A stretch of 64,000 nt of DNA, taken from assembly GCF_023053635.1 (NCBI RefSeq), contig NC_086180.1:36880947-36944946 (forward strand), in the 5' to 3' direction. Position 1 is the stretch's first letter, and each line of letters starts with the position of its first letter. The notes under the pieces were generated by a model. That model was given only the letters and a program-made list of their open reading frames with translations. It was not told the DNA's origin and did no database searches. Both the position numbers and the translations under genes were made by a program. Positions 12,701 to 25,031 of this stretch are shown here, one piece after another. The DNA comes from Elgaria multicarinata webbii. Its lineage: Eukaryota; Chordata; Lepidosauria; Squamata; Anguidae.

Positions 12701-14177
12701 TAAAAAGCACATTCATTTGACAATACTTTCACAAAGTCACATAGTTCCCTCAGTAGTAGTGCTAGGATGCAAATCGATACTATTTTGTTACGAATTTCAG
12801 TATTTCAGGTAAAGATCCAGTTAAAATTCTATGATCCTTTGGAGTCAACATATGTTATCCACCACTTTAGTGTGTACAAACCATGGTTAGTTAACAAGCT
12901 AGGAGATTAAACCAGGATCAGATCCTGGGAAACTGTGGTTTAGAACAAGCCAGGAACAGAGATTTTAAATCCCCTTGTGCATGAGCCTGAAACTTGTGCT
13001 TGTAACAAGAATTTGTAGTTTGTTGTTGCATCTGAATTGGGCCACATTGTGAAGTTATGCTCTAGCAGACAAGTGGCAATTGGTGAAGAAGGCAGCAAGG
13101 GCATCTTTTGACTGTATTGGTGATTTGGGCTGCTGCTTCTTTTTATTTAAGCAGGTGCATGTGACTGATCTAGTAAGAGTCAGTCATAGAAAAGACCTGG
13201 GTTGGGGGGAAACCATTCAGTCCCCTTTTATATTTGACTCTTGGGGTTTTCATCCTTCTTTTTAAGGCCTCATTTTGGAACGTTTTCATGGTCCTGCATG
13301 CTGAGTGGGAAAGCTGCTGTTCCTACTCCCTAATCCTGCCTTTTGAGGTGCCTTGGAGGGCGCATTCGGCAAGCTTGCCACACACTCATGCAGGTAGTCG
13401 TCATCTGGGAAAGGGCCACCATTTGCGCTATTCACAAACCCCACCCCAGGATGCCAATCTGCTCCAGGTTCCTAATCCCTTTCTCACACGGTCTCTTGTA
13501 ACCATCTACAGGGGGGGAAACAAGCTTGAAAGAAAAGGAAAAGGAAAACGAAACACAATGTCAAAGTCCAGCCTATCAGCTTTGCCAGTTGCTGCACATA
13601 CAATCGGCACCAGCTGCAGCCCAATTAAATTCAATAGTTCACAGGTGTTCCAGGCAGACGAGGCATTAACCAAACCACTTTTAAAAGGTACCTAAGACTT
13701 TAACATAGAAGCTCATTTCTTTCTGTCTCTTTCTCTCAAGATTCTTTAAAGCTTGCTTCCTCCGCCCCCCCTTTTTTTTGAGCACTTCAAATACAAAGAT
13801 GCTGAAAAGGACTTTCAGCCCTTTGGAAGAAAGTTACTGCTTCAAAGCACAATGGACCTGACTCAAGCAATCTGAATCAGCCATTCATCTCATCTGACTC
13901 ATCCTGAAGCCGGGTTATCAGTCCCATGGCTTCAGGAGGGAAACAGTTTTATACCTGATAATGTTTCTGTGCAGGAAGCTACAACTGTCTGACACCAGTT
14001 TTTCTTCCCTTCCATTAGAATCTTCTCTCCAAATAGGAAGATTTGCCTCTGGTCAAAGGGATTTGAGGTCAAAACAACCAGGGGGTCCTCCATGCCTCAA
14101 TAAAATAAATGGCAAATTTTGCATTGATTTTTCTAAGATCCAGGTTGCACTTCTGTTGTGTGGATGCAAGTGCAGTC
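9759..14177. other. Intronic DNA, mostly unique
   Basis: I see no gene. Opposed overlapping frames at 12116-12590 are chance frames. A region at about 12840-13060 contains AACCATGGTT-type inverted motifs like those in the 9002 MITE and may be a decayed relative. A short inverted repeat (CCTGAAGCC...GGCTTCAGG) lies near 13900-13940. Confidence 0.35.
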
Positions 14178-14650
14178 TGTTTATTTATTTATTTATTTAT
14201 TATTTATTTATTTATTTATTTTATTACATTTATATACCGCCCCCCAGCCGAAGCTCTCTGGGCGGTTTACAACAATTAAAAATAGTAGGCATTAAAAGTA
14301 TACAAAAAATTTAAAAAACATAAAAACAGTATAAAAACAACAACAGTATTCATTTAAAACAACAATTCTGGGGTCCATTAAAACAAACTTAACGTTATTA
14401 AATGCTGTTAAAATGCCTGGGAGAAGAGAAAGGTCTTGACCTGGCGCCGAAAAGATAACAACGTTGGCGCCAGGCTAGCCTTATCGGGAAGATCATTCCA
14501 CAGTCGGGGGGCAACCACTGAGAAGGCCCTCTCCCTTGTTGCCATCCTCCGAGCTTCCCTCGGAGTAGGCACTCGGAGGAGGACCTTAGATGTTGAGCGC
14601 AGTGTACGGGTAGGTTCATGTCGGGAGAGGCGTTCCATCAGGTATTGCGG
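14178..14650 (-). mobile_element. L2-like LINE 3' end, same family as 9330-9758
   Basis: The reverse complement gives the same C-terminal coding signature (VVAPRLWNDLP, LLSFRRQVKTFLF), then GCCCAGAGAGCTTCGGCTGG, a GGCGGTATATAAATGTAAT end and an AAATA array. The two copies differ at scattered positions only, so the family was recently active. 5'-truncated. Confidence 0.75.
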
Positions 14651-15105
14651 TCCCAGTTATGACAGTTTGCTTGGGCCTGTTGAAATCTCAAACTTCACAC
14701 GTCCTAGCTGTGATTGCTGCAATGGAGGTGGGGTATGCCCCAGACTCACGAATTAGAAGGCTGCTAAATTTCTACATGTTGTAATTTAAAGAAAATGTCA
14801 GTATTTGCGGGAGAGTTGAACAGATGCCCTGGCTGGGAGTTTTAGGGTGCAAAGGCCTGATTGTGGATTGTGTCTCCCTGCTCTGCTTGTACCCTGTCAC
14901 GTTGCACTTCCAACACTGTATCTGGTAGGCTGCGATGGAGAACTTCCAGCTAGGGATGTTGGAGAAATCTACAGTGGAATCAGATCAGTTCAGACTTTTA
15001 TGAATCTGACCACAGATTCTGCAGTGGACTGACTTTTCCCCTGTAGGGTGGAGCCCGCCGACCTGTGGACTATTTACCTAACCTTCAGGAATTTTGCACA
15101 AACCG

Positions 15106-15146
15106 CTGTACAGCACCATGTACATTGATGGTGCTATATAAATAAA

Positions 15147-15183
<37 letters not shown>
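15106..15183 (+). mobile_element. L2-like LINE tail fragment
   Basis: The terminal 50 bp (CTGTACAGCACCATGTACAT, then GGTGCTATATAAATAAATA) match the families at 1749 and 6656. A pure ATAA/ATA array follows. Confidence 0.7.
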
Positions 15184-15186
<3 letters not shown>

Positions 15187-18100
15187 TTGTCGTAAAAAAT
15201 ATGCTGAAATTAAAAAAAAAAAACTGGCCAAACATGCACATTTTCCCCATAGGATCAAATCTGAAATGTACAGTTTGGGGACATTTCCACATTTGTAAAT
15301 TTGTACACATTTGCATTTGCATTGCACAAATTCTGAAAATGAAAACAAAACCAAACAATTCTGTTAATGTGGAGGACAGAACAAAAGACGTCTGGCAATC
15401 TATGAAACACAGACGGAACAGATTTTGTAAAATCCGCACATCCCTATTTTTAGCCCTTGGGGCGTGCATTCCAGTGGTGGGCAGGGCCAAAGGCGGAAGT
15501 GGTAGAGCCAAAAATACCATACACACAAAACACCCTAGCATATTTTAGTCTAAAGCTCGTTCAGCCAGTAATTAAACCTCTGGAGAGGCATTTCAACTTT
15601 TTAGAATGGGGAAAAACCTGCGCAAAACCATGGAAACCACCAAACGATTGGCAGTTGGGAAAAAGTGATGAAGAAGGGGGCGTGGTCTTCTGGGGAACCC
15701 TGGAGGCCTGTGGTTCCACACAGGAGGGTCAGATTTGGGCCCCAGGGCTGTGGTTCTACACCCCTCTGCTAGGCCCTGAATTTGTACATTCACATTTTCA
15801 TTCATAGTCCTTTGGCATGTATATATGTATGAATGAGAGAGTGCACAAGAGTGGAAATCATTCTTTTCTGCACTGCTGTTTACTCACCCATTCCATTCCT
15901 CAACTGTGTAGGTCTCATTTTGAACGTTGTGGCTGCATGCACACAAATAGCTTCTGGTTGGCCCTCTCCTCTGGCAGGCAGGCACAAATGAAATCCCACC
16001 ACCATCCCTCACTTTTCCAGAAACCCGAAAACTGGCTGAACCAGTTTTCCGGACAGTACCCTAGTAATATGAGAACCTTTTGAGGTGTTCCAATAGTGGG
16101 AAAGCAGCATCTCATGTTCATCTATCCCCTGCCCTGGCCATACATTACTAGTTGCTATAAACTGGTTGTTAACTGCAACAGATGTGACTTACAGCAGACG
16201 TTGGTAATGAAAAATAATAATAATGTAAGAGCCTCTGAAAATAAAACAAACACAAATAGTTTGATTGTTAGTCAATCCTGGACCTAAAGGACCGGGAGGG
16301 AGAAGAACCACAAAAGCATGTGGTGTTCTTTTGAGGTCTCCAGGTAGAGGTCATAGGGAATTGAACATTCAATCGACTTTGAGGACTGAGGAAAGCAGCT
16401 TCTGTTGTTATGGAGAAACTGCCACTTCTAAACTGTGCTGGCAGTGTTTCCTGAACTGGTTGAAGGAGAACTTGAACATGCAGTGTCTACTCGAACTTCA
16501 GGTAAAACATTCAGACTCACTCTCAATAAAAATTATGATAGATGGAGAACATGTCCTGGTTTTCATTATTGCTCATAATAAAACCAGCTTGCTCATATTT
16601 TGGGCTGTAGATTCTACATAGTTCTTCAATGCAGAACATGTGTACTAAAAGACACCTTCCCCTAGTGGTGGCTCTCCCATGAGGGCTATGCTACAGGGAC
16701 AGATGAAGCAAATTCCTATTTAAGTCATTGCTTGCTATTTTTGTGTGATTGTTATTTAAATGTTCCCACTCAAATTGCTGGGTGGGCCAAGATCACTCCC
16801 TGCCCCAGTGCTCTTTGTTGTGTGTACCACATGCTCCTAATATTTGGCAGTGCCCAAGTCTTGGTTGCCAGTTTTCTGCTGTGACAACATTTTTGAATCA
16901 TATTTATGTAAGCATGGAATGAATGGCAAATGGAGAAGTGGGGGCAGGGGACTTAACACGGCCTCTGTGTTGCCTGTCAAAAGAACAGATATCTTGCAAA
17001 CAATTGTGGCTTTTGATGCTCATGTTCTTTCGGTGTTTTAAATGCAACAACGCAGATACTTTTTTCCCTGTGAGAAAGTTTTGTTGTTTGGCATTGGAAA
17101 ACAACTGTTAGAGAAGAGGGGAATATATCCAGATGTGTGTTACTTTTCAAATAATCACAGTTTAGGTTTTGTCTCTGTGTAGGAACTGAGAAATATAAAT
17201 ACATATTTCTACATTAGCTGGCAGAAAACTGGAAGGCATTACCTGTAAGATGGCTGTGCATGCATTTCCCCCTTTTTAATGACTTAGTAAATGGTGTAAA
17301 GAATTCAAACTCAAGGCAGCAGAATGCTGATCAGAATGAACAGCAATATTGTAGTAATTTGACAAAGACGTTCAAATCCGTGTTTTTTCTTCTTCTTCTT
17401 CCGAAGTCTTGCTAAACACATGCTAAATCCCCTAAAAAGTCCCTAAAAGACTTTGGCAGCCATTAGCCCAGCATAGGCAGTGGAAGTCTTTTCAACAAGT
17501 GAACAAACAAGGAAAATACGCTGAATGGCTGACAAATGCATTTCAGCTGGCTCTTTCATTTACACACATAAGGGTGCAGTCAGTATCAATCACTGTTTTC
17601 CCTCTTACACTGAAAATCGTGGTCTCTCTGTTCATTCCTCAAGCGCTTTTCACCACAGTAATGTGTCTTTAGAATGACATTAACATGAGGCTGTTTCCGC
17701 TGTCTGAAGTCCAGAGAGCTTAAAAACATATCTCAGGCTTCAAGATATTAGCCCCCCTTCTTTTCTACACTTTTTCTTCCTTCCTGATTTGAATTATACA
17801 TTTTTACTTTTAAAAAGAAGAAGTTAGGGTCTTAAGAAAAAAGCCACAGATGATTTGATCGGCCTGCTCTTGTTCCTAGAACACTTATTGGATTGTTTAT
17901 TATCAATTGGTGAATTTTTAACTGAGCATCTGCCATATATGTTTAACCTCCATAAGAGAGCAGGATACGGCCCTCCAATAACAAACATCAGACTGCAAAC
18001 ATCAATTGATGAATTTTTACCACAGTTGCAGCTGGGTTTTCATTTATACAGATGCTTTTACTGATGCTCAAGAAAATTATGAGAGAATTCAGTCTTCTGT

Positions 18101-18210
18101 TACATTCTGTGACTGTCCTGCCTTCAAACCTCAGCAGATAAAATGTTCCAATAATCTATATTCCATTGTTCTTTCTTTTTCTTTTTTTAATGAATATGTT
18201 TCTTTTTCAG
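15184..18210. other. Unique intronic DNA before the AFG2A terminal exon
   Basis: I recognise no repeat with clear ends. The stretch 17260-17720 has a balanced, non-repetitive texture (dense TTTCAGCTGGC, GACATTAACATGAGG-like words) and is a plausible conserved noncoding block. This is an impression only. Confidence 0.3.
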
Positions 18211-18387
18211 ATAACTGCAATTTGTAGAGAGGCTGCCCTTGCCGCCCTTCAGGAAGATATACAGGCCAAAAGCATTATGAGACAGCATTTCCAGCAAGCC
18301 TTGGCTATTGTGACTCCTAGAATTCCAGATTCTCTACAGAAGTTTTACGATGGGTATCAGCACCAGAGTGGTCTGCATTCCCTTTGA
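18211..18387 (+). CDS. AFG2A: AFG2A (SPATA5) terminal coding exon
   Basis: This exon encodes the last 58 residues of AFG2A, a type II AAA+ ATPase. The family works with AFG2B and partner proteins in cytoplasmic pre-60S ribosome maturation, and human defects cause a neurodevelopmental disorder. The exon opens in phase 0 right after a strong acceptor (TTTCTTTTTCAG). Its translation starts [19 protein letters not shown] and ends with a [16 protein letters not shown] segment and a ...SGLHSL C-terminus. These match my recollection of the end of vertebrate AFG2A: the small helical lid of the second AAA+ module followed by the short C-terminal tail. The stop is TGA. The frame is intact and the tail is conserved to the last residues, so this looks like the functional gene and not a retrocopy; the intronic flank and acceptor support that. 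The downstream neighbour SPRY1 fits known tetrapod synteny. Upstream exons are outside the window. Confidence 0.92.
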   Translation: MTAICREAALAALQEDIQAKSIMRQHFQQALAIVTPRIPDSLQKFYDGYQHQSGLHSL

Positions 18388-18500
18388 CAAATGGATTAAT
18401 AATGGTTCAATGTGCAATATGACTCCAGGAGCTCTTCTATAAGTTGAATGGCCTTTTTTCCATAGCAAAGAAAATAAAATCATTTTTATAAGGCAAATGT
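18388..18500 (+). other. AFG2A: AFG2A 3' UTR (short)
   Basis: Downstream of the stop codon there is about 85 bp to a canonical poly(A) signal. A transcript end roughly 15-30 bp beyond it gives a short 3' UTR of about 110 bp. The exact cleavage site is inferred. Confidence 0.6.
18473..18478 (+). terminator. AFG2A: Poly(A) signal AATAAA of AFG2A
   Basis: Canonical hexamer 86 bp after the AFG2A stop codon, followed by T-rich sequence. It is the first canonical signal downstream on this strand. Confidence 0.7.
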
Positions 18501-20333
18501 TTGAACTTAATTTTTGCTGCAGGATTTTTCCTAATAAAGATATAGAATAGCAGTTGGGAACTGTGTAAGCATGGCAGAAATGACTGAAACAATAGTATGC
18601 AGTAAGTTAACATCATAATTATAATCATGTCACTGCTAGCTCCATTTTAGTCTAGTCTCTTTTTTCTTTAGAACATTAGCCTTCTTCTCAAATTATTTGC
18701 CATGTTCTATAGGTAGAAATGTACAAGCTGTTTTTCAAGGCAGTATATATAATATACAAAATCAGGGAAGCCAAATTAAACAGAAGACTGGAACATAACA
18801 TTAATACGGAAGACTAGAATACTCAAACAGCAGTAATGGAAGAAATAAATCAGCAATCAAAAACAAAGTAAGTCATGAGCTATCTATGAATAGTGAACAG
18901 AAAGGGAGGCCTATGTACCTCCTATGGGAGGCTGTTCCACAGTTTTGGCACTGTGTGCCTACTTATGTCAAAATTTAGATGCGGATGCATAGTTGAATGT
19001 GTGCAACCACACTTGGATGCATAGTTGATTTATGCATGTGATTCCTGATCCAGCAAATAACACGTAGGCATATTTTGCAGCGGACTGGCTTTTTCCAAGT
19101 CATACGTACAGGCAGAATAAAATGTTGGTTTCAAAAAATCCAATTCTATCAGTGAGTGGATGATGAAACAAAAGACACCTGACAATTTGTGAAGCACAAA
19201 TGGAATTGATTTAATAAAAGCTGTACATTCGTACATGGGACTTCCATGTTTGGAGCTCCAGATATATATTTTTTCGTTCTGAGAAACAGCCGTAGGTTTG
19301 GATTGGGGCAATGGTGCAAAGGGAAAAGGGGGTCCAGCTATCTGGGGTGCCAAATACAGAGTTCCTAGGGTATTTCAAATTTGACACTAACCAGCTTCAA
19401 AGGACTAACCAAAGCTCTGTAAGATGAAATACTTGTTAAATAAGATGATCAGGAAAGAAGATAGGAAATGAAGTACTTTATTAATAACATGTGGAGTTAG
19501 CACTTCAATCATGTTATCTTAAGAAGCCTTTTATTTTAACTCATTACTTATTTCAAGGCCAAAACAGACATTATTCCAAATGTTTGTCTAGAAGCTATGT
19601 CTTGTTTGTTTGTTTCTGTGAAGTAGGTATATATGGTCCCCATGCCACACACAGTAGAGGCCCAGTCTGGACTGGGGGCCTGAACCTACTTCAGAGGAAT
19701 TGAAAACAACAACACATAGCTGCTAGACACATATTTAAAGTAATGTCAGTTTTGACCCTTACTCTCTTTGAAAGCCGGTGTTTTGCTCTAGTCCAGCAAG
19801 GGAGAGCCGTGCATAGCTGATATGATGACATGCATATCACAAATCTCATCCTGGCCAATTCAGCAGAAGGAAACCCATGAAGTTTGTTCATCAATTTTGT
19901 TAAAACATGCAACAACAGACTGCGACCCTATTAGGTTTAAACATGTTTATTTGTAAGTAGGCTCCCTTCAAATCAACAAATCAAATACCAAGTCAAAGGT
20001 GCTTATCTATAATCTTAAATATTCTCACTACATGGAAAATTCCATAATTGGAATCTGTGGGGCTTGTTTCCCAACAAATGTGTTTCAGAATTGAGGAGTA
20101 AATGATCTCACAACTTTGAAATCTGGTTGGTTCGGTTGGCTTTGGACTTACAGCACTGAAGAATCCATCTTGCCCGACTTCTTCTTGCAGGCATAATTGA
20201 ATCTGATGGATGTGTCAGGTGAGGATGTGTGACTGAAGTAAAGTGTGACTGAAGTTGGATGGGGGCTCTTTGGCTTACATTCAAAACCTTTAACTGTTTT
20301 CACCCTAAATAGAGACTTTTTTTCCTTCGGTCC
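18501..20333. other. Intergenic DNA between AFG2A and SPRY1
   Basis: No gene seen. A short stretch at about 18900-18960 resembles, on the minus strand, the WNSLP-type end of an L2 LINE but is too decayed to call. A half copy of the GCAATCCTATG short element (TTTAAACATGTTTATTTGTA) lies near 19920-19975. Confidence 0.35.
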
Positions 20334-20341
20334 TTCTAATC

Positions 20342-20667
20342 CAGAGGTGGGGAACCTCAGGCCCACGGGCCAAATCCAACCCTCCAGAGTTCCCCTGATA
20401 ACTGCCCGCTTTTCCTGGCCATGCCCCTGCCCCCTTACTGCTGCTCATTTGGTGATGTTCCACCTTTTGCATGGGTTTTCTCCCATTCTGAAAGGCTGGA
20501 ATGCTTCTCCTAAGTCTTCGTTACCGGTGATAAGAGCTTTCAGCTAAAATATGGTTGTAGTTTTTTGGTATTTTGGCTCTAGTCCTTTTTCCTGTGGCCC
20601 AACCAACCACTGGAATGCAGCCCTCAAGAGTCGTTTCAGAATTGAACTTGGCCCTTTCCCACCTGTG
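20342..20667. mobile_element. Non-autonomous hAT element with 8-bp target duplication
   Basis: Terminal repeats are CAGAGGTGGGGAACC on the left and ...CCCACCTGTG on the right. The flanks are TTCTAATC (20334-20341) and TTCTAATT (20668-20675), an 8-bp duplication with one difference, which is the hAT hallmark. Internal blocks include GGCCCACGGGCCAAATCCA. No transposase is present. Confidence 0.8.
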
Positions 20668-20675
20668 TTCTAATT

Positions 20676-21947
20676 CTTCCCCTCACTTTCTTCATAGTTT
20701 TTTTTAAAAAAAACTCCTTTTATTTCTTTTTCTGGCTTTCAGCTACCAATGAGCATAGGTCATTTCAGTACTCACATAGTAAACCAAAGGCAGATTTCTT
20801 CAACATCCTACTTCCGTGAGAGATGCTCATGTGACATAAAGGATATTATGAGTGAATATAGCTTGTCACCAAGATTTGTGTGCTTCCTGTTCCTGAAGGA
20901 TGTTTACACATTCAGCCTTTCTTGAGCGGGGGGGGGGGACTTCCTGGTTTTTGCTGCCACTTCTTAAGAAGGCCCAAAAGGCTTTAAAAAGAAATAAAGA
21001 AATGGCTAATTTGTCACGTTTGCTGGCACACTGCTCTCATCCTTCATGCTTGTCCTTCTCCAATGGCTATTTTAGATTTGTTACTCATCCTCGGTCTTAA
21101 AGATTGACGTTGAAAATCAGGTCTATTTCAGGTATCAACTGTTGTTGTACCCAAATCAGGAAAAGCCTGGGCAAGAGAATGAGTCACTCAATAGAGACAT
21201 TGCATTTGGCAAAAGTTTTTCAGACCTTTTTCTTCCAAATTTGTGTTGTGAGACTTGATAACCCTGAAATACACCTGATTTGAATTGGAGCACTGGTAGA
21301 AAATGCAGGAGGCATCATGCCTTGCCCTTAAGTAAAAACAAACAAACCTCCAAGCATACCTGTGTTATTATTGCCAATTTTTAAAATCATAATTTTATAA
21401 CATTTCCAATTATGGTCATTCCTATGCAAGATGTAGTGTGTGTATGTGTGTATGATACAGTTTATCTTATAGGTTACTTTTATTCACTCATTTATACTTA
21501 AACCTCGCATATCATTTTCCCACAGAAGGTGCACATTATTCTAAACAATAGAGTACTAAAATTAAAAAAGCAAGAAAAAGATTTAGCAATGACAAATGTC
21601 ATTTTAAAATAATATACACACATTTACAAAAAGAAGCAGAGCCCCCCCACAAATTTGCATTTTAAAACAGATTGCCCAAAGCCAAACAAAACAGAGACAT
21701 TTTAACAAATAATTGGAAAGTTTTATTGAACCAAATAACTTCCCTGTGGTAAAAATGCAATTATGAATGGTGTGGGTAGAATCCAACTGTGCCCTAGCAC
21801 TAGGATTAATGTTGCTGCACTAGTATAAATCAACACTTGTGCAATGTAACTTGCGCTTGCTAGGACAATAGCAAAAAGCAGCAAAAAACCTGGGAACTCT
21901 GGATTACTGGGGAGACACAACCCAGAATTGGAACCCAGAATTCTGAT
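20676..21947. other. Intergenic DNA without recognised features
   Basis: Contains a G-run at about 20928-20939 and a short TG-rich patch near 21438. No gene or bounded repeat seen. Confidence 0.35.
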
Positions 21948-22217
21948 TTGTCTCGTGTGGCACAGTCCCCACGGCCTGAGTTCGATCCCAGCGGAAGCTG
22001 GTTTCAGGCAGCCGGCTCGAGTCGACTCAGCCTTCCATCCTCCCGAGGTCGGTAAAATGAGTACCCAGTTAGCTGGGGGAAAGGTAATAACAGCCAGGGA
22101 AGGCAACGGCAAACCACCCCGCTATAAGGCCTGACAAGAAAACGTCACCAAAAGCTGGCATCCCTCCAAGAGTCAGTAATGACTCAGTGCTTGCACGAGA
22201 GGTTCCTTTCCTTTCGC
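21948..22217 (+). mobile_element. tRNA-derived SINE with BovB-like 3' end (Sauria-type)
   Basis: The head carries a B-box (GAGTTCGATCCCAGC) at about 21978. The body contains AAAATGAGTACCCAGTTAGC and GGCAACGGCAAACCACCCCG, both typical of squamate SINEs. The 3' end (AAGAGTCAGTAATGACTCAG) resembles the BovB 3' terminus seen at 33585 in reverse complement. This fits mobilisation by the BovB/RTE reverse transcriptase. The A box is degraded. Confidence 0.75.
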
Positions 22218-24090
22218 TTTCTGCCAACAGCCCAGAGTTCCTGGTCAGAACACAATGCTAAACAATCCATGGATGGAGTGTCTCTGGGTTGTTTAGTCCC
22301 TCCCACTTACAGTGGAAGCGATTGGGCAATAGGAGCCAGCAGTTTTTTGCTTGTTCTTGCTTAATTCACAGGGTCTTTAAAAAAAAATCTCCATTATTGT
22401 GACATATAAATCAGGCCATTTCCTGAGAGACTTCAGCCCTATTTAAATATTTATCTACAAATGTGTTAAAATACATTTTGCCCAAATAGGTATTTATTAT
22501 TTTATTTGAAACATTTTAACCATTTCCTTTAATACAAATTCCCAAAGCTGATATTTAGTCAATTGTCTCCATAACCGGGAGAGTGGCTAACAGAATACAG
22601 TATGAATGTATTATCTTTTGTGTAATCCATTTGACTACATAACCACAGGCAGCACTCAAAATACATCCTTTAAGCAAAATGATGCTGACCCCATTGGTTC
22701 AAGGATGACAGACGTGCACTAAGACAAGTATTTTGGGGAATTGTATAAGGGTGAAGACTGAAGTGGATGTGGTTTGAACACACATTTTGCTTCTTTGAAA
22801 ACAAATGCTTCAAAATGCACAAAATCTATGTGCAAACCATTTCCACCGTATTATCTGTCTTCACCTTAAATTTAATTTTTCCATTGAACACACCTTTAGC
22901 TACTGTTCCAAACATCATGACTGAGCAACTAATATTAGGCTTATTTCAAGTAAAGTAGAAACATAGACAATTGAGACAACAGCACTCTGTTTCATTGTAC
23001 CCAATTATGGATTTGTGTTTAATTATATTAAATATTTCAACATGCTTAGCATATGCAGAGTAATACTGTGCCAGTAATTCAGGTCTGTAGGAAAATAAAG
23101 TTATTGCTGAAAGAATTGCTCCTGAGCCTGCTGTCAGTTTTTGAAAGCGTTAAGAAAAAATGAAAACAATGTATCTATAGACTCAGTGCCATATCAAAAC
23201 TCCACAGTTTCATTTTAATATGATGGCAAGCATTGCAAACGTATGACAGGCAACAATTATATTTGTCTACAGACCTAGTATACAGGCAAAGTTCCAGCAC
23301 ACACAACATAAAATGTATAGTCATGGGCAGATTCATTTATCCAAACCAGCCACTTCAATTGGAAATGAATTTTATACTATCCTTTAAATATTTGATATTA
23401 TATATTCAGCTTTGTGGTGGGTGTGGAATATAGTCACCTTTCACTGATAGAAAATAAAGATCATGGGAGGTTTTATTAGCTGAGCTAATAAATTCCTTCA
23501 AGGTAAAATACATTGTCTGCCCAAGCAAGGTATAAACAAAAGCATCGGGATCTGCCCCTTTACTAGGGCTGATGGAAGCTCACCTGCCATCTGAGGTGGG
23601 AGAGGATATGTATGTCTTTGCCCCATTGCAGTGTCTCCTACCCCCCCTGCATCTCCCGTCACCACCCCTGTCTGGGGTGACCCAGGAGATTGTGGTTCAG
23701 ACAATCTCCTTCCCACAATGCCTGGCTCTGTGGAAGGACCTCCTTAGAGCCAGGCATTTGGACCTGGCCGGTTCTCTGAAGAGCAACACTGGCTGTTTTC
23801 TCTGGCCGATATGGCTCTACATAAAACCTGTCCACACTCTGGCTCACTCTGAGACTCTCAGAATGTGCCAGAGGGACGGTGGCTGCTCCAGAGAGCCTCG
23901 GTGTTGCCGTTCTCTTGCTGCAGCAGAGCTGACGACAGAGCTCTTCAAAGTAGCCCAGCCTGGCAATTTGCTGCTACCCCACTTATACACCTGACATGAG
24001 GGATTTAACCTGCCTCGTGAGAGGACTGGCCCTGCCTTGCCCTTTGCAGTATATGCTTGAATTCCAAATATATAGGATTGGTTGTGATTA
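22218..24090. other. Intergenic DNA without recognised features
   Basis: Mostly AT-rich. A GC-rich block at 23560-24050 gives a 140-codon frame (23572-23994) with no recognisable protein family and complementary frames on the other strand. It is probably an unclassified repeat. Confidence 0.35.
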
Positions 24091-24221
24091 GGCAGGATCT
24101 ACACTATATAACTTATAACGGTTTATAAGGGTTATGACAACTGTTCAGGCCCAGGACACATTACATATACCGTTTTCATACCGTTTTAAAAGTGTTATAT
24201 CTTGCTTGGTGTAGATTGGGC
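24091..24221. mobile_element. MITE, GGCAGGATCTACAC / GGTGTAGAT family
   Basis: Starts GGCAGGATCTACAC and ends CTTGGTGTAGATTGGGC. The interior contains GTCATAACCC and ATAACGGTTTATAA-type motifs shared with the copies at 29588, 48078 and 52537. It serves as the uninterrupted reference for the copy split by an L1 at 29684. Confidence 0.75.
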
Positions 24222-24687
24222 TAGGGTGTGATTTTAGAAAATAAGATGCAAAATTTACTGCTTTTGCCAACAGTAAGAGATTGTAGCCTCAATAGTAATG
24301 TGTATGTCCCAATGGCAATAATTGTTGTCTTAAGTGCTGTTTCAGTGCTTTTGTTCTTCATAACTAGACATGGGTCATGCTTCAGCTCATATCTATCCCA
24401 CGCAGTCCCCACAACTGACACAAAGAGAATATAGCTATGCAATTCACATGGCGGAGATCATGTAGTGAATATAAAGAGTGCCTTAGGCAAAAGTTATTCT
24501 TCCATGAAATGCTTCTTGTCCTCTTAATTGTACAAGGAGGACAGCCAAGTTTTTGGATTTAGGAGATATGTGCCTTAGAATCTACAGTGGTGAGAAAAAG
24601 TTTGTGAACCCTAATGATAATTTCTGAAATTCCACAATTTTACCATGATAGCCTTTGAGAATAAAAACCAGTCCTTTTCTAAATATT

Positions 24688-24693
24688 TAATAT

Positions 24694-24732
<39 letters not shown>

Positions 24733-24963
24733 TTATTGCATTTATATCCCGCCTTTTTTCCTTCAAGGAACCCAAGGCGGTGTACATAATCCTCCTCCTC
24801 TCCATTTTATCCTCACAACAACAACCCTATGAGGTGGGTTGGGCTGAGAGTCTGTGACTGGCCCAAAGTCACCCAGTGGGTTTCCATGGCCAAGTGGGGA
24901 CTAGAACCCGGATTTCCCAACTCTCAGTCAAACACTTTAGCCATTACACCACACTGGCTCTCA
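24688..24963 (-). mobile_element. CORE/MIR-like tRNA-derived SINE inside the Tc1 element
   Basis: The minus strand reads as a tRNA-type head (GTGGTGTAATGGCTAAAGTG A-box region, GGGTTCTAGTCCCC B box). A core follows with CTGGGTGACTTTGGGCCAGT and CCTCATAGGGTTGTTGTTGT. It ends GGCGGGATATAAATGCAATA plus an AAATA array. The tail has the same layout as the L2-like LINE ends in this window, consistent with L2-driven mobilisation. Confidence 0.85.
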
Positions 24964-25031
24964 ATAATAGGTGTATATTAACCAATTACATGTCTTGTGA
25001 AAGAAAATAATGTGTAAATTAGGCAAACAAT

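Larger units (their letters stand above)
1..18210 (+). other. AFG2A: Presumed last intron of AFG2A (5' part lies outside the window)
   Basis: The sequence ends in a polypyrimidine tract and an AG acceptor at 18209-18210, directly before the AFG2A terminal exon. I looked for the preceding exon, which should encode the end of the second AAA+ domain (arginine-finger region and a Gly-Ala-Glu just before the splice), and found no convincing match on the + strand. The whole stretch is therefore read as intron. It contains interspersed repeats listed separately and otherwise AT-rich unique DNA. Confidence 0.6.

Noticed and set aside
23572-23994. 140-codon + frame in a GC-rich block
   Set aside because: No recognised motif, no splice or promoter context, and antisense frames of similar size.
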